This document shows positions 8,707 through 17,223 of a DNA stretch of 42,332 bases, in pieces (within the stretch, counting starts at the first letter, position 1; every line of letters starts with the position of its first letter). The notes beneath the pieces were generated by a model. That model was not told the DNA's origin. It saw only the letters and a list, made by a program, of their open reading frames with translations, and did not search any database. Position numbers and translations under genes: made by a program. The DNA lies in the NCBI GenBank assembly GCA_903900975.1, contig CAIUPE010000073.1, forward strand, positions 1 through 42,332, written 5' to 3'. The DNA comes from an uncultured Hyphomicrobiales bacterium (GTDB lineage: Bacteria; Pseudomonadota; Alphaproteobacteria; Rhizobiales; Beijerinckiaceae).

Positions 8707-9291
8707 TTATTGGTCCGTGCACACTTTACGCTCCTGATCTGTCGATTTTGTCTTGGTGCAGGATTGCACCTTTATCGTAGTAGGCTTCGGCGCGCCGGCC
8801 ACTTGCACAACTTTTGGATGGGCAACGGTGTCAGGCAGGTTCGCAGCTGAAAGGATCTTGTGCTTGGTAGGCCCAAACTCCACCATTACCGAGGCACCAG
8901 GCTGAAAAATCGGATCGCCCGGCCCCTGAAGCTGATCGAGAATTTGAGTCGAGCCATCGGCAAAGGCGATGGTATATTCAATGCCATTGCCGGATTCGAC
9001 CGCATTTTGTACGACGGCACCGGCAATGGCTCCCGCCAAAATACCCTCAAGTGTTGCTTGGTTGGATTGTCCGAAGGCCGCACCTGCTCCGCCGCCTAAC
9101 AAGGCCCCTGTCCCGATACCCAAATTCGGATCGGCGTGAATATTGACGGCGTGTTGCGCGATCACTGTGCCAAATTTCACTTTGGATGCCTGTCCGGCAT
9201 CATCGGCACTAATATCGTTGACACCTTTGGTTACACAGGCGGCCAACGAAATCGCAATCAAGCTTAAAAAGAATGATATTTTCAGGTTCAT
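8707..9291 (-). CDS. Glycine-zipper outer-membrane lipoprotein (SlyB/Pcp-like)
   Basis: This 194-residue lipoprotein has a signal ending in the lipobox SLAAC (Cys19). A glycine-zipper segment follows (GIGTGALLGGGAGAAFGQ, then AGAIAGAVVQNAV, about residues 58-97), then a domain with IEYTIAFADGSTQILDQ, similar to the C-terminal part of SlyB/Pcp envelope lipoproteins. The family is linked to outer-membrane integrity, with no defined enzymatic role. The C-terminal tail has two Cys (SCTKT, VCTDQ) that could form a disulfide. A lux-box-like palindrome lies 102 bases before its start, with a TACACT -10-like hexamer (9363-9358) at the expected distance. Confidence 0.82.
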   Translation of the reverse strand: MNLKISFFLSLIAISLAACVTKGVNDISADDAGQASKVKFGTVIAQHAVNIHADPNLGIGTGALLGGGAGAAFGQSNQATLEGILAGAIAGAVVQNAVESGNGIEYTIAFADGSTQILDQLQGPGDPIFQPGASVMVEFGPTKHKILSAANLPDTVAHPKVVQVAGAPKPTTIKVQSCTKTKSTDQERKVCTDQ

Positions 9292-9383
9292 AGAATCGTT
9301 CCGTTGGGTGACTGCTTCGAAAAATGGGGCACGCCGAAGCAGCTACCCTTGACTGGCAGTGTAGACGACCCGCAATCTTTGAA

Positions 9384-9403
9384 ACCTGTCACAAAGGACA
9401 GGT
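9384..9403. promoter_or_regulatory. Lux-box-like palindrome between divergent lipoprotein and M24 genes
   Basis: Nineteen of 20 positions fit ACCTGTCC-N4-GGACAGGT; only the eighth base differs (A for C). It lies in the 178-base divergent spacer, centred 76 bases before the M24 ATG (9470) and 102 bases before the lipoprotein ATG (9291). No T-run follows it, and it sits between divergent genes, so a terminator is unlikely. It could serve either gene or both. Confidence 0.5.
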
Positions 9404-9469
9404 CCATCGTGCACCGGCGCCACGCCATTTTTCTCTGACAACGGCGAGCGAATCCCTTATCCATGTCAA

Positions 9470-10621
9470 ATGAGCACCCATTTTGATGAGTATGAGTTCT
9501 TCCACCGCCGTCACCGCCTGATCGACGCCATGGAGGCGCGCGGGCTTGATGGCCTGTTGCTGTTCCAGCAAGAGAGCATGTTCTGGCTGACAGGCTATGA
9601 CACGTTCGGCTTCTGCTTCTTCCAGTGCCTTTATCTTGGCGCGGACGGCACGATGGCACTGCTCACCCGCTCCGCCGATCTCAGACAGGCGCAGCACACC
9701 TCTATTCTGAAAGACATCCGCATCTGGAAAGATGGCAAGGATGCTAACCCGTCCCGCGATCTGTTAGCCATGGTGCGCGACCTCGGCGGCACCGGCAAGC
9801 GCTTGGGCGTCGAGTTCGACAGCTATGGACTAACCCATTTCAGCGGCAAAAGGCTGGAAGCGGCCTTTGACGGACAAGCAACGCTCATCGACGCGTCCGA
9901 CATCGTTACACGTCTGCGCGCCATCAAATCAGAAGCGGAAATCGTCTATGTCCGCGAATCCGCTCGCCTCTCCGACCTCGCCGACAAAGCGGGGATCGAG
10001 GCCATCCATGCCGGCGCCGACGAGGGCGAAATTTTGGCAGCCCAACACAACGCCATCTTTGCCAATGGCGGCGATTATCCGGCCAATGAGTTCATCATCG
10101 GCTCGGGCCGCGATGCGCTGTTGTGCCGCTATAAATCCGGTCGGCGGAAGCTCGATGCGCAAGACCAGATCACGCTCGAATTTGCAGGCACCTACCGCCA
10201 TTACCACGCCGCATTAATGCGCACCGTCGTGGTGGGCGAGCCCCGCCCGCTCCATGTCACCTATCACGCGGCAGCCAAAGAGGCCTTGCTGGCCTGCGAG
10301 GCAGCGTTAAAGCCGGGTGCAACGGCAGGCGACGTGTTCTCCGCCCATACCGGCGTGATGGATGCGCACGGCCTTTCGCAGCATCGGCTCAACGCCTGCG
10401 GCTATTCGCTTGGCGCCAAATTCACCCCAAGTTGGATGGATTGGCCGATGTTCTACGAGAACAATGATTGGGTGATCGAGCCCGGCATGGTGATGTTCGC
10501 GCATATGATCCTGATGGATTCGGCTACCGAGACCGCCATGTGCCTTGGCCGCACCTATCTTGTGGGCGAAAAGGGTGCCGAAGCCTTGAACGGACACGAT
10601 CTAGGCCTGATGCTGCGTTAA
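9470..10621 (+). CDS. M24 (pita-bread fold) family protein, creatinase-like, metal ligands missing
   Basis: The 383 residues form a creatinase N-terminal domain (about 1-145) and an M24 pita-bread domain. Metallo-M24 peptidases use five ligands (Asp, Asp, His, Glu, Glu). Here the DAG...DITRT segment reads LEFAGTYRHYHAALMRT, so both Asp are lost. The GHG motif reads NACGYSLG, and EPGMV(x)TIEP reads EPGMVMFAHMI. Metal-free creatinase keeps the fold but uses His/Glu, and the HYHAALMRT segment is compatible with that. A C-N hydrolase acting on a small amidine or amide (creatine-, ectoine- or betaine-like) is therefore likelier than a Xaa-Pro peptidase. The ribosome-binding site is weak. A lux-box-like palindrome precedes it. 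Confidence 0.8.
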   Translation: MSTHFDEYEFFHRRHRLIDAMEARGLDGLLLFQQESMFWLTGYDTFGFCFFQCLYLGADGTMALLTRSADLRQAQHTSILKDIRIWKDGKDANPSRDLLAMVRDLGGTGKRLGVEFDSYGLTHFSGKRLEAAFDGQATLIDASDIVTRLRAIKSEAEIVYVRESARLSDLADKAGIEAIHAGADEGEILAAQHNAIFANGGDYPANEFIIGSGRDALLCRYKSGRRKLDAQDQITLEFAGTYRHYHAALMRTVVVGEPRPLHVTYHAAAKEALLACEAALKPGATAGDVFSAHTGVMDAHGLSQHRLNACGYSLGAKFTPSWMDWPMFYENNDWVIEPGMVMFAHMILMDSATETAMCLGRTYLVGEKGAEALNGHDLGLMLR

Positions 10622-10667
10622 AACTCGGACTATGCCAAAGTTTTATGTGGTTTGCCGCATGTCGATA

Positions 10668-10696
10668 TTGTGACGTGCGGCCTAGGCTGGTATGAG
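10668..10696 (+). promoter_or_regulatory. Candidate sigma-70 promoter of prs
   Basis: TTGTGA (10668-10673) and TATGAG (10691-10696) are separated by 17 bases, each matching 4 of 6 consensus positions. They lie about 60 bases before the prs ATG. A short inverted repeat GGCGT-AATTA-ACGCC (10716-10730) lies in the presumed leader. This is a pattern match only. Confidence 0.3.
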
Positions 10697-10753
10697 CCGA
10701 TCATAGCGCCTCTTCGGCGTAATTAACGCCCTGTTGTGTAAGGAAAAAGCCCC

Positions 10754-11698
10754 ATGAAAGCGGATATCAAGCTCGTCGCGGGGAATTCAAACCGCGCACT
10801 CGCCGAAGCCATCGGAGCATACTTGTCCTTGCCGCTGGCCAAAGCGCAGGTACGGCGCTTTGCCGACATGGAAATCTTCGTCGAAATTCAGGAAAATGTC
10901 CGCGGGCAGGATGTGTTCATCATCCAGTCGACCTCGTTTCCGACAAATGACCATTTGATGGAATTGCTGATCATCACCGATGCTCTGCGCCGCGCCTCGG
11001 CCAAGCGCATCACGGCCGTGATCCCCTATTTCGGTTACGCCCGTCAGGACCGCAAAGCCGGCCCGCGCACACCGATTTCGGCCAAGCTGGTTGCCAATCT
11101 GATCGCCCAATCCGGTGTGGATCGCATTCTTACTGTTGATCTGCACGCGGGGCAAATCCAAGGCTTCTTCGATATTCCAACCGACAATCTGTTTGCCGCC
11201 CCCTTGATGGCGCGCGACATCAAAGAGCATCTCGACACCTCAAACACCATGGTCGTTTCGCCGGACGTTGGCGGCGTGGTGCGTGCCCGTGCACTCGCCA
11301 AACGCATCGATGCCCCGCTCGCCATCGTCGACAAACGCCGTGAGCGCGCGGGTGAGTCGGAAGTCATGAACATCATCGGTGATGTCAAAGGCCGCTCATG
11401 CATTTTGGTGGATGACATTGTCGATTCGGGCGGCACGCTCTGCAACGCCGCTGATGCACTGCTCGCCAATGGCGCGAAGGTAGTTTTTGCTTACATCACG
11501 CACGGCGTATTATCAGGCGGCGCGGTTGCCCGCATCGCATCCTCGCGCCTTAAGGAATTGGTCTTAACCGACTCGATCCAGCCGACGGAAGCAGTGAAAG
11601 TCGCCAAAAATATCCGCGTGATCTCGGTAGCCACGCTTATCGGCGAGGCCATTGGCCGCACCGCGACCGAGTCGAGCGTGTCGAGCTTGTTTGATTAA
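10754..11698 (+). CDS. prs: Ribose-phosphate pyrophosphokinase
   Basis: Prs makes PRPP from ribose-5-phosphate and ATP, feeding purine, pyrimidine, His, Trp and NAD synthesis. The 314-residue length is standard. Visible motifs are [12 protein letters not shown] (ribose-5-P/ATP region), [11 protein letters not shown] (91-101, flexible ATP loop), [12 protein letters not shown] (128-139, metal-binding His), VDKRRER (192-198) and the PRPP loop [10 protein letters not shown] (219-228). AAGGA lies about 10 bases before the ATG. It is monocistronic and converges on the flavoprotein gene across a repeat-rich spacer. Confidence 0.97.
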   Translation: MKADIKLVAGNSNRALAEAIGAYLSLPLAKAQVRRFADMEIFVEIQENVRGQDVFIIQSTSFPTNDHLMELLIITDALRRASAKRITAVIPYFGYARQDRKAGPRTPISAKLVANLIAQSGVDRILTVDLHAGQIQGFFDIPTDNLFAAPLMARDIKEHLDTSNTMVVSPDVGGVVRARALAKRIDAPLAIVDKRRERAGESEVMNIIGDVKGRSCILVDDIVDSGGTLCNAADALLANGAKVVFAYITHGVLSGGAVARIASSRLKELVLTDSIQPTEAVKVAKNIRVISVATLIGEAIGRTATESSVSSLFD

Positions 11699-11703
11699 AA
11701 CCG

Positions 11704-11789
11704 CCATTGCGAGCGAACGCGAAGCAACCTAGCTGATACTTCCGAAACGAGCTGGATTGCCGCGTCGCCTTTGGCTCCTCGCAAGGACG
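11704..11789. repeat. Imperfect palindromic intergenic repeat
   Basis: The left arm (about 11704-11734, ATTGCGAGCGAA ... GCAACCTAGCT) and the right arm (about 11750-11789, AGCTGGATTGCCGCG ... CCTCGCAAGGAC) are near reverse complements, with AGCT at both inner ends. The wording (attgcgagcgaa / ggattgc / ctcgca) resembles dispersed palindromic elements I recall from alphaproteobacterial intergenic regions. I see no other copy in the window. It lies between the convergent prs and flavoprotein genes and does not overlap coding sequence. Confidence 0.6.
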
Positions 11790-11841
11790 AAATAGCAATA
11801 AAGCGGCAACCACTGGCCCTTCGCTTACGCTTCGGGCGTTC

Positions 11842-11878
11842 GGCGCTCAAAACGATCCACAGGATCGTTTTGAGCGCC
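11842..11878. repeat. Perfect 17-bp inverted repeat (hairpin) between convergent genes
   Basis: GGCGCTCAAAACGATCC pairs perfectly with GGATCGTTTTGAGCGCC across a three-base loop (ACA). It ends 15 bases before the stop of the leftward flavoprotein gene. Only TTT follows on the plus strand and no T-run on the minus strand, so it is not a textbook intrinsic terminator. It may still stop transcription from both sides or be an interspersed palindromic element. Confidence 0.75.
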
Positions 11879-11893
11879 TTTGGCGACCGCTTC

Positions 11894-14320
11894 TCACCCC
11901 CGCATCTTCTCGCCCTTCGGGTCAAACAGCGCCTCGCGGATAATGGTCGCCTTGCGCCTCTCGCCGATGATTTCGATCTCGAAGCCGTCGGTCTTATCGG
12001 CCAATTCTTTCGGCACATAGCCCATACCGATTGACGCCTTCACCGAGTGGCCATAGCCGCCCGATGTGATCCAGCCCACAACCTTGCCATCATGCCAGAC
12101 CGGCTCGTCACCGATGCAATCGGCGTCCTTGGCCTCAATCACGAAGCTCACCAACCGCAACGCGCCGCCATTGGCTTTTTCTTCAGCCGCCGCATCACGG
12201 CCGATAAAGTCGTTCTTTTTGAGATCGACAAAGCGGCTCATCCCGCCTTCAAGCGCACCGTAAATCGGGCGATATTCGCGCGCCCATGTGCCGAAATTCT
12301 TTTCCAACCGCATCGAGTTCAACGCCCGCAAGCCGAAATGGCCGATGTTGAATTCTTCGCCCGCCTTGAAGATGAGGTTGAGCAAAGCGCGCTGATATTC
12401 CGGCTTCACCCAGATTTCATAGCCAAGATCACCCGTAAACGTCACACGACCGACAATGGCGGGAATAGCCCCTAGATCCATTTTGCGGATCGCCATAAAC
12501 GGGAAATGCGCGCTCGAAAGATCCTTCAATGTCAGCTTCTGCATCACAGCGCGCGAATGCGGGCCCGCCACCGAAAGGCCAACCAGATCAAGCCCCAAGG
12601 CTTCGATCCGCACACCGGTCTTCGGCAAATGCGCCTCGAACCAGCGCATATGATATTGCTCGGCAGGGCCTGAACCGATGATCAGGAATTCTTCCGCGCC
12701 CAATTTGGCCAGCGTGAAATCGCCGATTAGCTTGCCATTATCGTTCAGCATCGGCGTCAGAACCATACGGCCTTCGGCCGGAATCTTGTTCGCCAGAATA
12801 TGCGAGAGCCAGGCTTCAGCGCCGTCGCCCGTCACCCGATATTTCGCGTAACCGGATGTTTCCATCACACCCACACCGGTGCGAACGCGGTTCACCTCAT
12901 TGCCAACATGCTGAAAATCGGTCGAGCGGCGGAAGGAGAACACATCTTTCGCCACCTCGCCCTTTGGCGCAAACCAAAGCGGATATTCGAGGCCATAGCT
13001 CTCGCCCATCACGGCATTGTCAGCCAGCAGCCGATCATAGATTGGCGTAGTGCGGAACGGACGCGCAGCATCCAATTCCTCATTCGGGAAGCGGATACGG
13101 AACCGGCGCGAATAATTCTCGCGCACCTTGGCATTGGTATAGGCCAGCGTCGCGTAATCACCATACCGCGCCACATCCATGCCCCACACGTCAAAGCCCG
13201 GATCGCCTTTGACCATCCAGTTCGACAGCGCCAAGCCTACGCCGCCACCTTGGCTGAAGCCCGCCATGACACCGCACGCCACCCAGAAATTCTTCAACCC
13301 ACGAACGGGACCAACCAGCGGGTTGCCATCAGGCGCGAAGGTGAAGGGGCCATTGATGATCTTCTTGATGCCTGCATTGCCGTAAGACGGGAAATGCTCG
13401 AAGCCCACTTCCAGCTCAGGCGCAATGCGATCGAGATCAGGTTCCAACAAATTCTGACCAAAATCCCAAGGCGTTTCCTGCTCGGACCAAGGCTTGGCCG
13501 CCTTCTCATAGGTGCCCAGCAACATGCCGCCGCGCTCTTGGCGGGTATAAATCTCGCCTTCAAAATCAAGCGCCGTGATGACTTCCTTGCCCGTCGCCTT
13601 GTTCGCCTCGGCCACTTCTGGAATATCCTCGGTGAGGAGATACATATGCTCCATCGCCAAAATCGGCAATTCAAGGCCAACCATGCGCCCCACTTCACGC
13701 GCCCACAACCCGCCCGCATTGACGACATGCTCGGCATGCACCGTGCCCTGCTCGGTCACGACATCCCAGGTGCCATCTTCACGCTGGTTCAATTCCAGCA
13801 CGCGGTTGCGCACGACAATTTCTGCGCCATTGATCTTGGCCGACTTCGCATAGGCATGCGTGGTGCCATAGGGATCAAGATGGCCCTCTAACGGATCATA
13901 CATCGCGCCGACAAACTGCTTCTCGTCGATCAACGGCATGCGCTTCTTGGCTTCTTCCGCCGAGATGATCTCGGTATGCATGCCCAGATAGCGGCCCTTC
14001 GCATGGGCCATTTTCAGCCAGTCCATACGGTCCTCGGTGCCAGCCAACATCACGCCACCGGTGAGATGCAATCCGCAGGCTACGCCCGAGAGCTCCTCGA
14101 TCTCTTTATAGAGCTCGACGGTATATTGCTGGAGCTTGGCAACATTCGGGTCACCGTTCAGCGTATGAAAGCCACCAGCCGCATGCCAGGTCGAACCCGC
14201 CGTCAACTCGGCCCGCTCAATCAGCATCACATCGGTCCAACCCGCTTTGGTGAGATGATACAGCACCGAACAGCCCACAACGCCTCCGCCAATTACAACA
14301 ACTTTTGCACTCGTTTTCAT
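11894..14320 (-). CDS. FAD-dependent dimethylglycine/sarcosine dehydrogenase-like protein
   Basis: The 808 residues show the DMGDH/SARDH layout: an N-terminal DAO-type FAD domain (VVVIGGGVVGCSVLYHL, residues 7-23), an FAO_M linker domain near 370-430, and GcvT folate-binding domains from about 430 to the end. GSTWHAAG (His46) matches the position of the covalently flavinylated His in mitochondrial dimethylglycine dehydrogenase. The expected reaction is oxidative N-demethylation of dimethylglycine or sarcosine with transfer of the C1 unit to THF. GGAG lies 8 bases before the ATG. It stands alone, convergent with prs. Close paralogues act on other N-methyl compounds, so the exact substrate is an inference. 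It could supply sarcosine to the soxBDAG enzyme encoded 22 kb away. Confidence 0.88.
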   Translation of the reverse strand: MKTSAKVVVIGGGVVGCSVLYHLTKAGWTDVMLIERAELTAGSTWHAAGGFHTLNGDPNVAKLQQYTVELYKEIEELSGVACGLHLTGGVMLAGTEDRMDWLKMAHAKGRYLGMHTEIISAEEAKKRMPLIDEKQFVGAMYDPLEGHLDPYGTTHAYAKSAKINGAEIVVRNRVLELNQREDGTWDVVTEQGTVHAEHVVNAGGLWAREVGRMVGLELPILAMEHMYLLTEDIPEVAEANKATGKEVITALDFEGEIYTRQERGGMLLGTYEKAAKPWSEQETPWDFGQNLLEPDLDRIAPELEVGFEHFPSYGNAGIKKIINGPFTFAPDGNPLVGPVRGLKNFWVACGVMAGFSQGGGVGLALSNWMVKGDPGFDVWGMDVARYGDYATLAYTNAKVRENYSRRFRIRFPNEELDAARPFRTTPIYDRLLADNAVMGESYGLEYPLWFAPKGEVAKDVFSFRRSTDFQHVGNEVNRVRTGVGVMETSGYAKYRVTGDGAEAWLSHILANKIPAEGRMVLTPMLNDNGKLIGDFTLAKLGAEEFLIIGSGPAEQYHMRWFEAHLPKTGVRIEALGLDLVGLSVAGPHSRAVMQKLTLKDLSSAHFPFMAIRKMDLGAIPAIVGRVTFTGDLGYEIWVKPEYQRALLNLIFKAGEEFNIGHFGLRALNSMRLEKNFGTWAREYRPIYGALEGGMSRFVDLKKNDFIGRDAAAEEKANGGALRLVSFVIEAKDADCIGDEPVWHDGKVVGWITSGGYGHSVKASIGMGYVPKELADKTDGFEIEIIGERRKATIIREALFDPKGEKMRG

Positions 14321-14469
14321 CGTCTCATCTCCGGGTCGGCATCGCGGCCTGTGGCAGCATTCATCATCTGATCAGGAACCTACCCGACAGGCCCGTTTAC
14401 GCATCGCCTTTTTTTTGGATAGGGCTATCGGGAAAGGGTGGAGGCTTTAAAAAATCAAAAAAATAGAAT

Positions 14470-14483
14470 AGTAGCGCGCTACT
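14470..14483. promoter_or_regulatory. Candidate autoregulatory operator of the toxin-antitoxin pair
   Basis: A perfect 14-bp palindrome, AGTAGCGCGCTACT, lies 60 bases before the antitoxin start. A TATGAT -10-like hexamer (14492-14497) and an ATAAG/CTTAT inverted repeat (about 14486-14506) follow. Toxin-antitoxin operons are usually repressed by their own complex at such palindromes, so this is the likely operator; binding is inferred. Confidence 0.45.
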
Positions 14484-14529
14484 TAATAAGATATGATCAT
14501 GCTTATCTCAAACACATGAGAGGTCCATG

Positions 14530-14751
14530 ATGGCACGGCCTAAGCATGAGGACGGATTGTCAAAGTTTCAACGCTATCGCGCAGCTCGCCAAAAGAGCGG
14601 CATGAAGCTTTTGCGTTTATGGGTTCCAGATACCACCGCAGACACATTCCATGCTGAAGCGGAACGGCAGGCTGCGTTAATCCGCGGTACAGCGGGCGAT
14701 GTTGATGCACAGCGCTTTATCGAGCAAAGCTTTGAATGGCCTAATCCGTGA
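14530..14751 (+). CDS. MazE-like antitoxin (DUF3018 type)
   Basis: The 73-residue protein begins MARPKHEDGLSKFQRYRAARQ and contains KLLRLWVPDT, typical of the antitoxin MazE family (DUF3018) found next to MazF/PemK toxins. The N-terminal half is basic and probably binds DNA as a dimer; the acidic C-terminal half (DVDAQRFIEQSFEW) probably wraps the toxin. Two adjacent ATG codons exist (14527, 14530). The second is preferred because AGAGG lies 6 bases before it but only 3 before the first. Its TGA overlaps the GTG start of the toxin gene. Confidence 0.85.
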   Translation: MARPKHEDGLSKFQRYRAARQKSGMKLLRLWVPDTTADTFHAEAERQAALIRGTAGDVDAQRFIEQSFEWPNP

Positions 14752-15080
14752 AAAGAGGTGACATCGTTTTTGTCGCGCCGCCCGGCGATTACGGCAAACC
14801 ACGCCCCGCCATCCTTATTCAATCGGACGCATTGAGCGGATCAGATAGCGTCCTGCTCGCCCTCATGACGACGGATGTAATAAAGGCGCCACTTTATCGC
14901 CAAACGGTATTGCCTGATGCTCTCAACGGGTTGCACCTACCATCACAAATCATGATTGAAAAAATCATGGCCTTCCCGCGCCTCAAATGTCGCGGGCCAA
15001 TTGGGCGGCTGGACGAACCTTCACTATCGGCATTAGATCAGGCTCTTGCTGTGATGATCGGGTTGGCTGATCCGAGATAA
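14748..15080 (+). CDS. MazF/PemK family mRNA-interferase toxin
   Basis: The 110-residue protein carries the PemK/MazF signatures RGDIVFVAPP (residues 3-12) and GKPRPAILIQSD (16-27), with the Arg and Asp/Ser/Thr positions expected for an RNA-cutting toxin. LLALMTTDV and LPSQIMIEKIMAFPR fit the later strands, and the length is normal. It starts at GTG overlapping the antitoxin TGA as GTGA, so translation is coupled and the antitoxin is made first. The cleavage sequence cannot be predicted. Confidence 0.88.
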   Translation: MKRGDIVFVAPPGDYGKPRPAILIQSDALSGSDSVLLALMTTDVIKAPLYRQTVLPDALNGLHLPSQIMIEKIMAFPRLKCRGPIGRLDEPSLSALDQALAVMIGLADPR

Positions 15081-15087
15081 AGCACCC

Positions 15088-16068
15088 TCACACCCGAAAC
15101 GGCGAACCAGCCTTAGCCGTCACGCCTTCCATCGGCCCCTTGAGCCGCGAGGTAGGCCCGTCTGCCAAATGCGCGGCAAACCGGTTAATCAGCCAGGAGC
15201 GGAACAAGGCAACCGCCTCATCGTTCAAATCTTCCGGATGGGTGGAGAGATAATAGCCATAGCCGCCATCGACCACCACATCGAATGGGCTCACCAATAG
15301 CCCAGCGTCGATTTCGGCCTTGAACAGCATCGGGTCAACCAGAGCCAACCCCTCACCCGATAGCGCATATTGCACGACCAGCCGCGACGTATCGAACACC
15401 AAGCCGCGATCTACATCGAGATCAGGGCGACCAATGCCGCGCACGAACAAATCCCATTGATGATGGCGCGAGCGGTTATCGAGCTTCATATGCAGCAGAT
15501 CATTCGTCTCGATAAAGCTTGCCGGATCGCTCGGATCAGCCTTCGCCGCCACCGAGGGATGGCAAAGGATCGAGAGGCGCTCCATCCAAAGGAGATCGAG
15601 TACCGTATCGCTCACCGAAGGCTCGGTGAACACTACCGCGACATCAGCCTCATTATCCAAGCCGTGCCCCATATCGGATTCAATATCGAGCGTTACACCG
15701 GGATGCTCGGCGCGAAAATCTTTCAGAATCGGCACCGCCAATTGATGCGCAAAGGTCGCAGGCAGCGAGACCTTCAAAGCCCTACGCGGTGAACGGCCTT
15801 CTTTGATAATATCAGACAAAGCCTGATCGATGCGATCAAAGCTCTTGCTGACCACGGGTAACAAATGCTGACCCGCTTCCGTTAACACCAATTGCTGCGG
15901 GCGACGCTCAAACAGAGGCACGCCGAGAAAATTCTCGAGCACGATCACGTGACGACTGACAGCACTTTGCGCCACGGTGAGGCTGTTGGCCGCCGCCGTG
16001 AAACTCAAATGTTTGCCCGCGGCCTCAAAGGCGCGCAGAGCATTCAAGGGCAGCCATTTCCTGTCCAC
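15088..16068 (-). CDS. LysR-family transcriptional regulator (GcvA-like)
   Basis: The 326-residue protein has the LysR winged helix-turn-helix at residues 7-65 (LNALRAFEAAGKHLSFTAAA, then VAQSAVSRHVIVLENFLG) and a substrate-binding effector domain from about 95 to 300. The LPLNALRAFEAAGKHLSF start is typical of the GcvA-like subgroup. The start is GTG, supported by GGAGAG about 8 bases upstream. It is the last gene of a leftward unit after the aldehyde dehydrogenase and enolase-superfamily genes (27-base gap). It probably controls that unit, although LysR genes more often sit divergent to their targets. Confidence 0.9.
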   Translation of the reverse strand: MDRKWLPLNALRAFEAAGKHLSFTAAANSLTVAQSAVSRHVIVLENFLGVPLFERRPQQLVLTEAGQHLLPVVSKSFDRIDQALSDIIKEGRSPRRALKVSLPATFAHQLAVPILKDFRAEHPGVTLDIESDMGHGLDNEADVAVVFTEPSVSDTVLDLLWMERLSILCHPSVAAKADPSDPASFIETNDLLHMKLDNRSRHHQWDLFVRGIGRPDLDVDRGLVFDTSRLVVQYALSGEGLALVDPMLFKAEIDAGLLVSPFDVVVDGGYGYYLSTHPEDLNDEAVALFRSWLINRFAAHLADGPTSRLKGPMEGVTAKAGSPFRV

Positions 16069-16095
16069 GCGTGTACTCTCCCGTTTGCGAAGGGC

Positions 16096-17211
16096 TCAGC
16101 CGATCCGTGTCGCGGCGAGCCTCTCTTCATCGAGAGTGTAGCCCATGCCCGGTGCATCGCTCAAGACGACCAGACCGTCTTTATCGACGCCGAGCGGCTT
16201 TTCCATCATGTAATCGCGCCGATCGAGGCTCCACTCCGGCGGATCATAGGGCATTTCGAGGAAGGGCGCGTCGCATACGCCTGCTGTCAGATGCGCATTG
16301 GCAACCACACCCATGCCGTTGGTCCAGGTATGCGGGGTGAAAACAACGTTGTTTTCTTGCGCCAGAGCGGCCACGCGCTTCAACCCCGTAATACCGCCGA
16401 CAAGCGCCGCATCAGGCTGCACCACGTCAAGGCACCCGTCGCGGATCAGATCGCGGAACTCGTATAGCTCGCGCGTCATCTCGCCGCCGGCGATGCGCAC
16501 ATCGACCATTTCGCGCAAACGGCGCATGCCTTCGCGGTCCGAGCGATGCAGCGGCTCTTCCATCCAATAGACGCCGAGACGCTCCAATTCCCGCGCTACC
16601 GGAATGGCATCTTTCAGCGACCATGAAGAATAAGCATCCCACGACATGCGCCAGCCTTGGTTGCAATCCACCATCAGATCGAGCTTATTGCCAATGCGGT
16701 TGCGAACCGCTTCAAGCGCCTTGATGTCCGCACGCCAATCACCGCGATGAAAGCGGATTTTCAGCGCCTTGAACCCTTCGGCAAGATATTTTTCCGAAGC
16801 ATCAGCCAAAGCTTCCGGTGCGCGTAGGGTGCCGGAAGAAGCATAAGCGCGGACGCTATTGGAAAGCCCGCCGACCAGCTTCCACACCGGTTGACCGGTG
16901 ATCTTGCCCGCCAAATCCCACAGCGCGAGATCGAGCGGCCAGCAGCGGCCATAATGGAACTGGATATTGTTCAGGATGCGATAATGTCGCTCAATCTGCA
17001 TCGGGTCTTGCCCGATAAACAGATGCTCATGGCCCGCAAACCCAACCATGAAATCCCCCGACGCCACGCCGGTAAGGCCCGCATCGGTATGAACGCGCAC
17101 AATGCACGCATCAAAATGCCGCCGCGGCTGCGTATCCCAACTCGCATGAAACGGCGGGTCGAGCGGCAAGCGATGATTGGTGATTTCGATGCTGGTGATT
17201 TTGATGGTCAT
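16096..17211 (-). CDS. Mandelate racemase/muconate lactonizing enzyme family protein (enolase superfamily)
   Basis: The 371 residues contain the capping domain (1-125) and the barrel. Metal ligands are visible as DCNQ (Asp182), MEEPL (Glu218) and AGGE (Glu244). DVVQPDAALVGGIT carries Asp268, and TPHTW carries His294, the expected Asp-His dyad. The second-strand motif is KIR (Lys151-Arg153) rather than the usual KxK of the mandelate racemase subgroup. It is probably a sugar-acid dehydratase or racemase/epimerase; the substrate is not predictable by eye. It follows the aldehyde dehydrogenase gene by 12 bases and precedes the LysR gene, so a small catabolic operon is likely. Confidence 0.85.
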   Translation of the reverse strand: MTIKITSIEITNHRLPLDPPFHASWDTQPRRHFDACIVRVHTDAGLTGVASGDFMVGFAGHEHLFIGQDPMQIERHYRILNNIQFHYGRCWPLDLALWDLAGKITGQPVWKLVGGLSNSVRAYASSGTLRAPEALADASEKYLAEGFKALKIRFHRGDWRADIKALEAVRNRIGNKLDLMVDCNQGWRMSWDAYSSWSLKDAIPVARELERLGVYWMEEPLHRSDREGMRRLREMVDVRIAGGEMTRELYEFRDLIRDGCLDVVQPDAALVGGITGLKRVAALAQENNVVFTPHTWTNGMGVVANAHLTAGVCDAPFLEMPYDPPEWSLDRRDYMMEKPLGVDKDGLVVLSDAPGMGYTLDEERLAATRIG

Positions 17212-17223
17212 GAGCGCAAGCCT

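Noticed and set aside
12800-13891. 363-codon rightward open frame inside the flavoprotein gene
   Set aside because: It is antisense to a well-supported 808-residue gene, has no family motifs and reads as a composition shadow.
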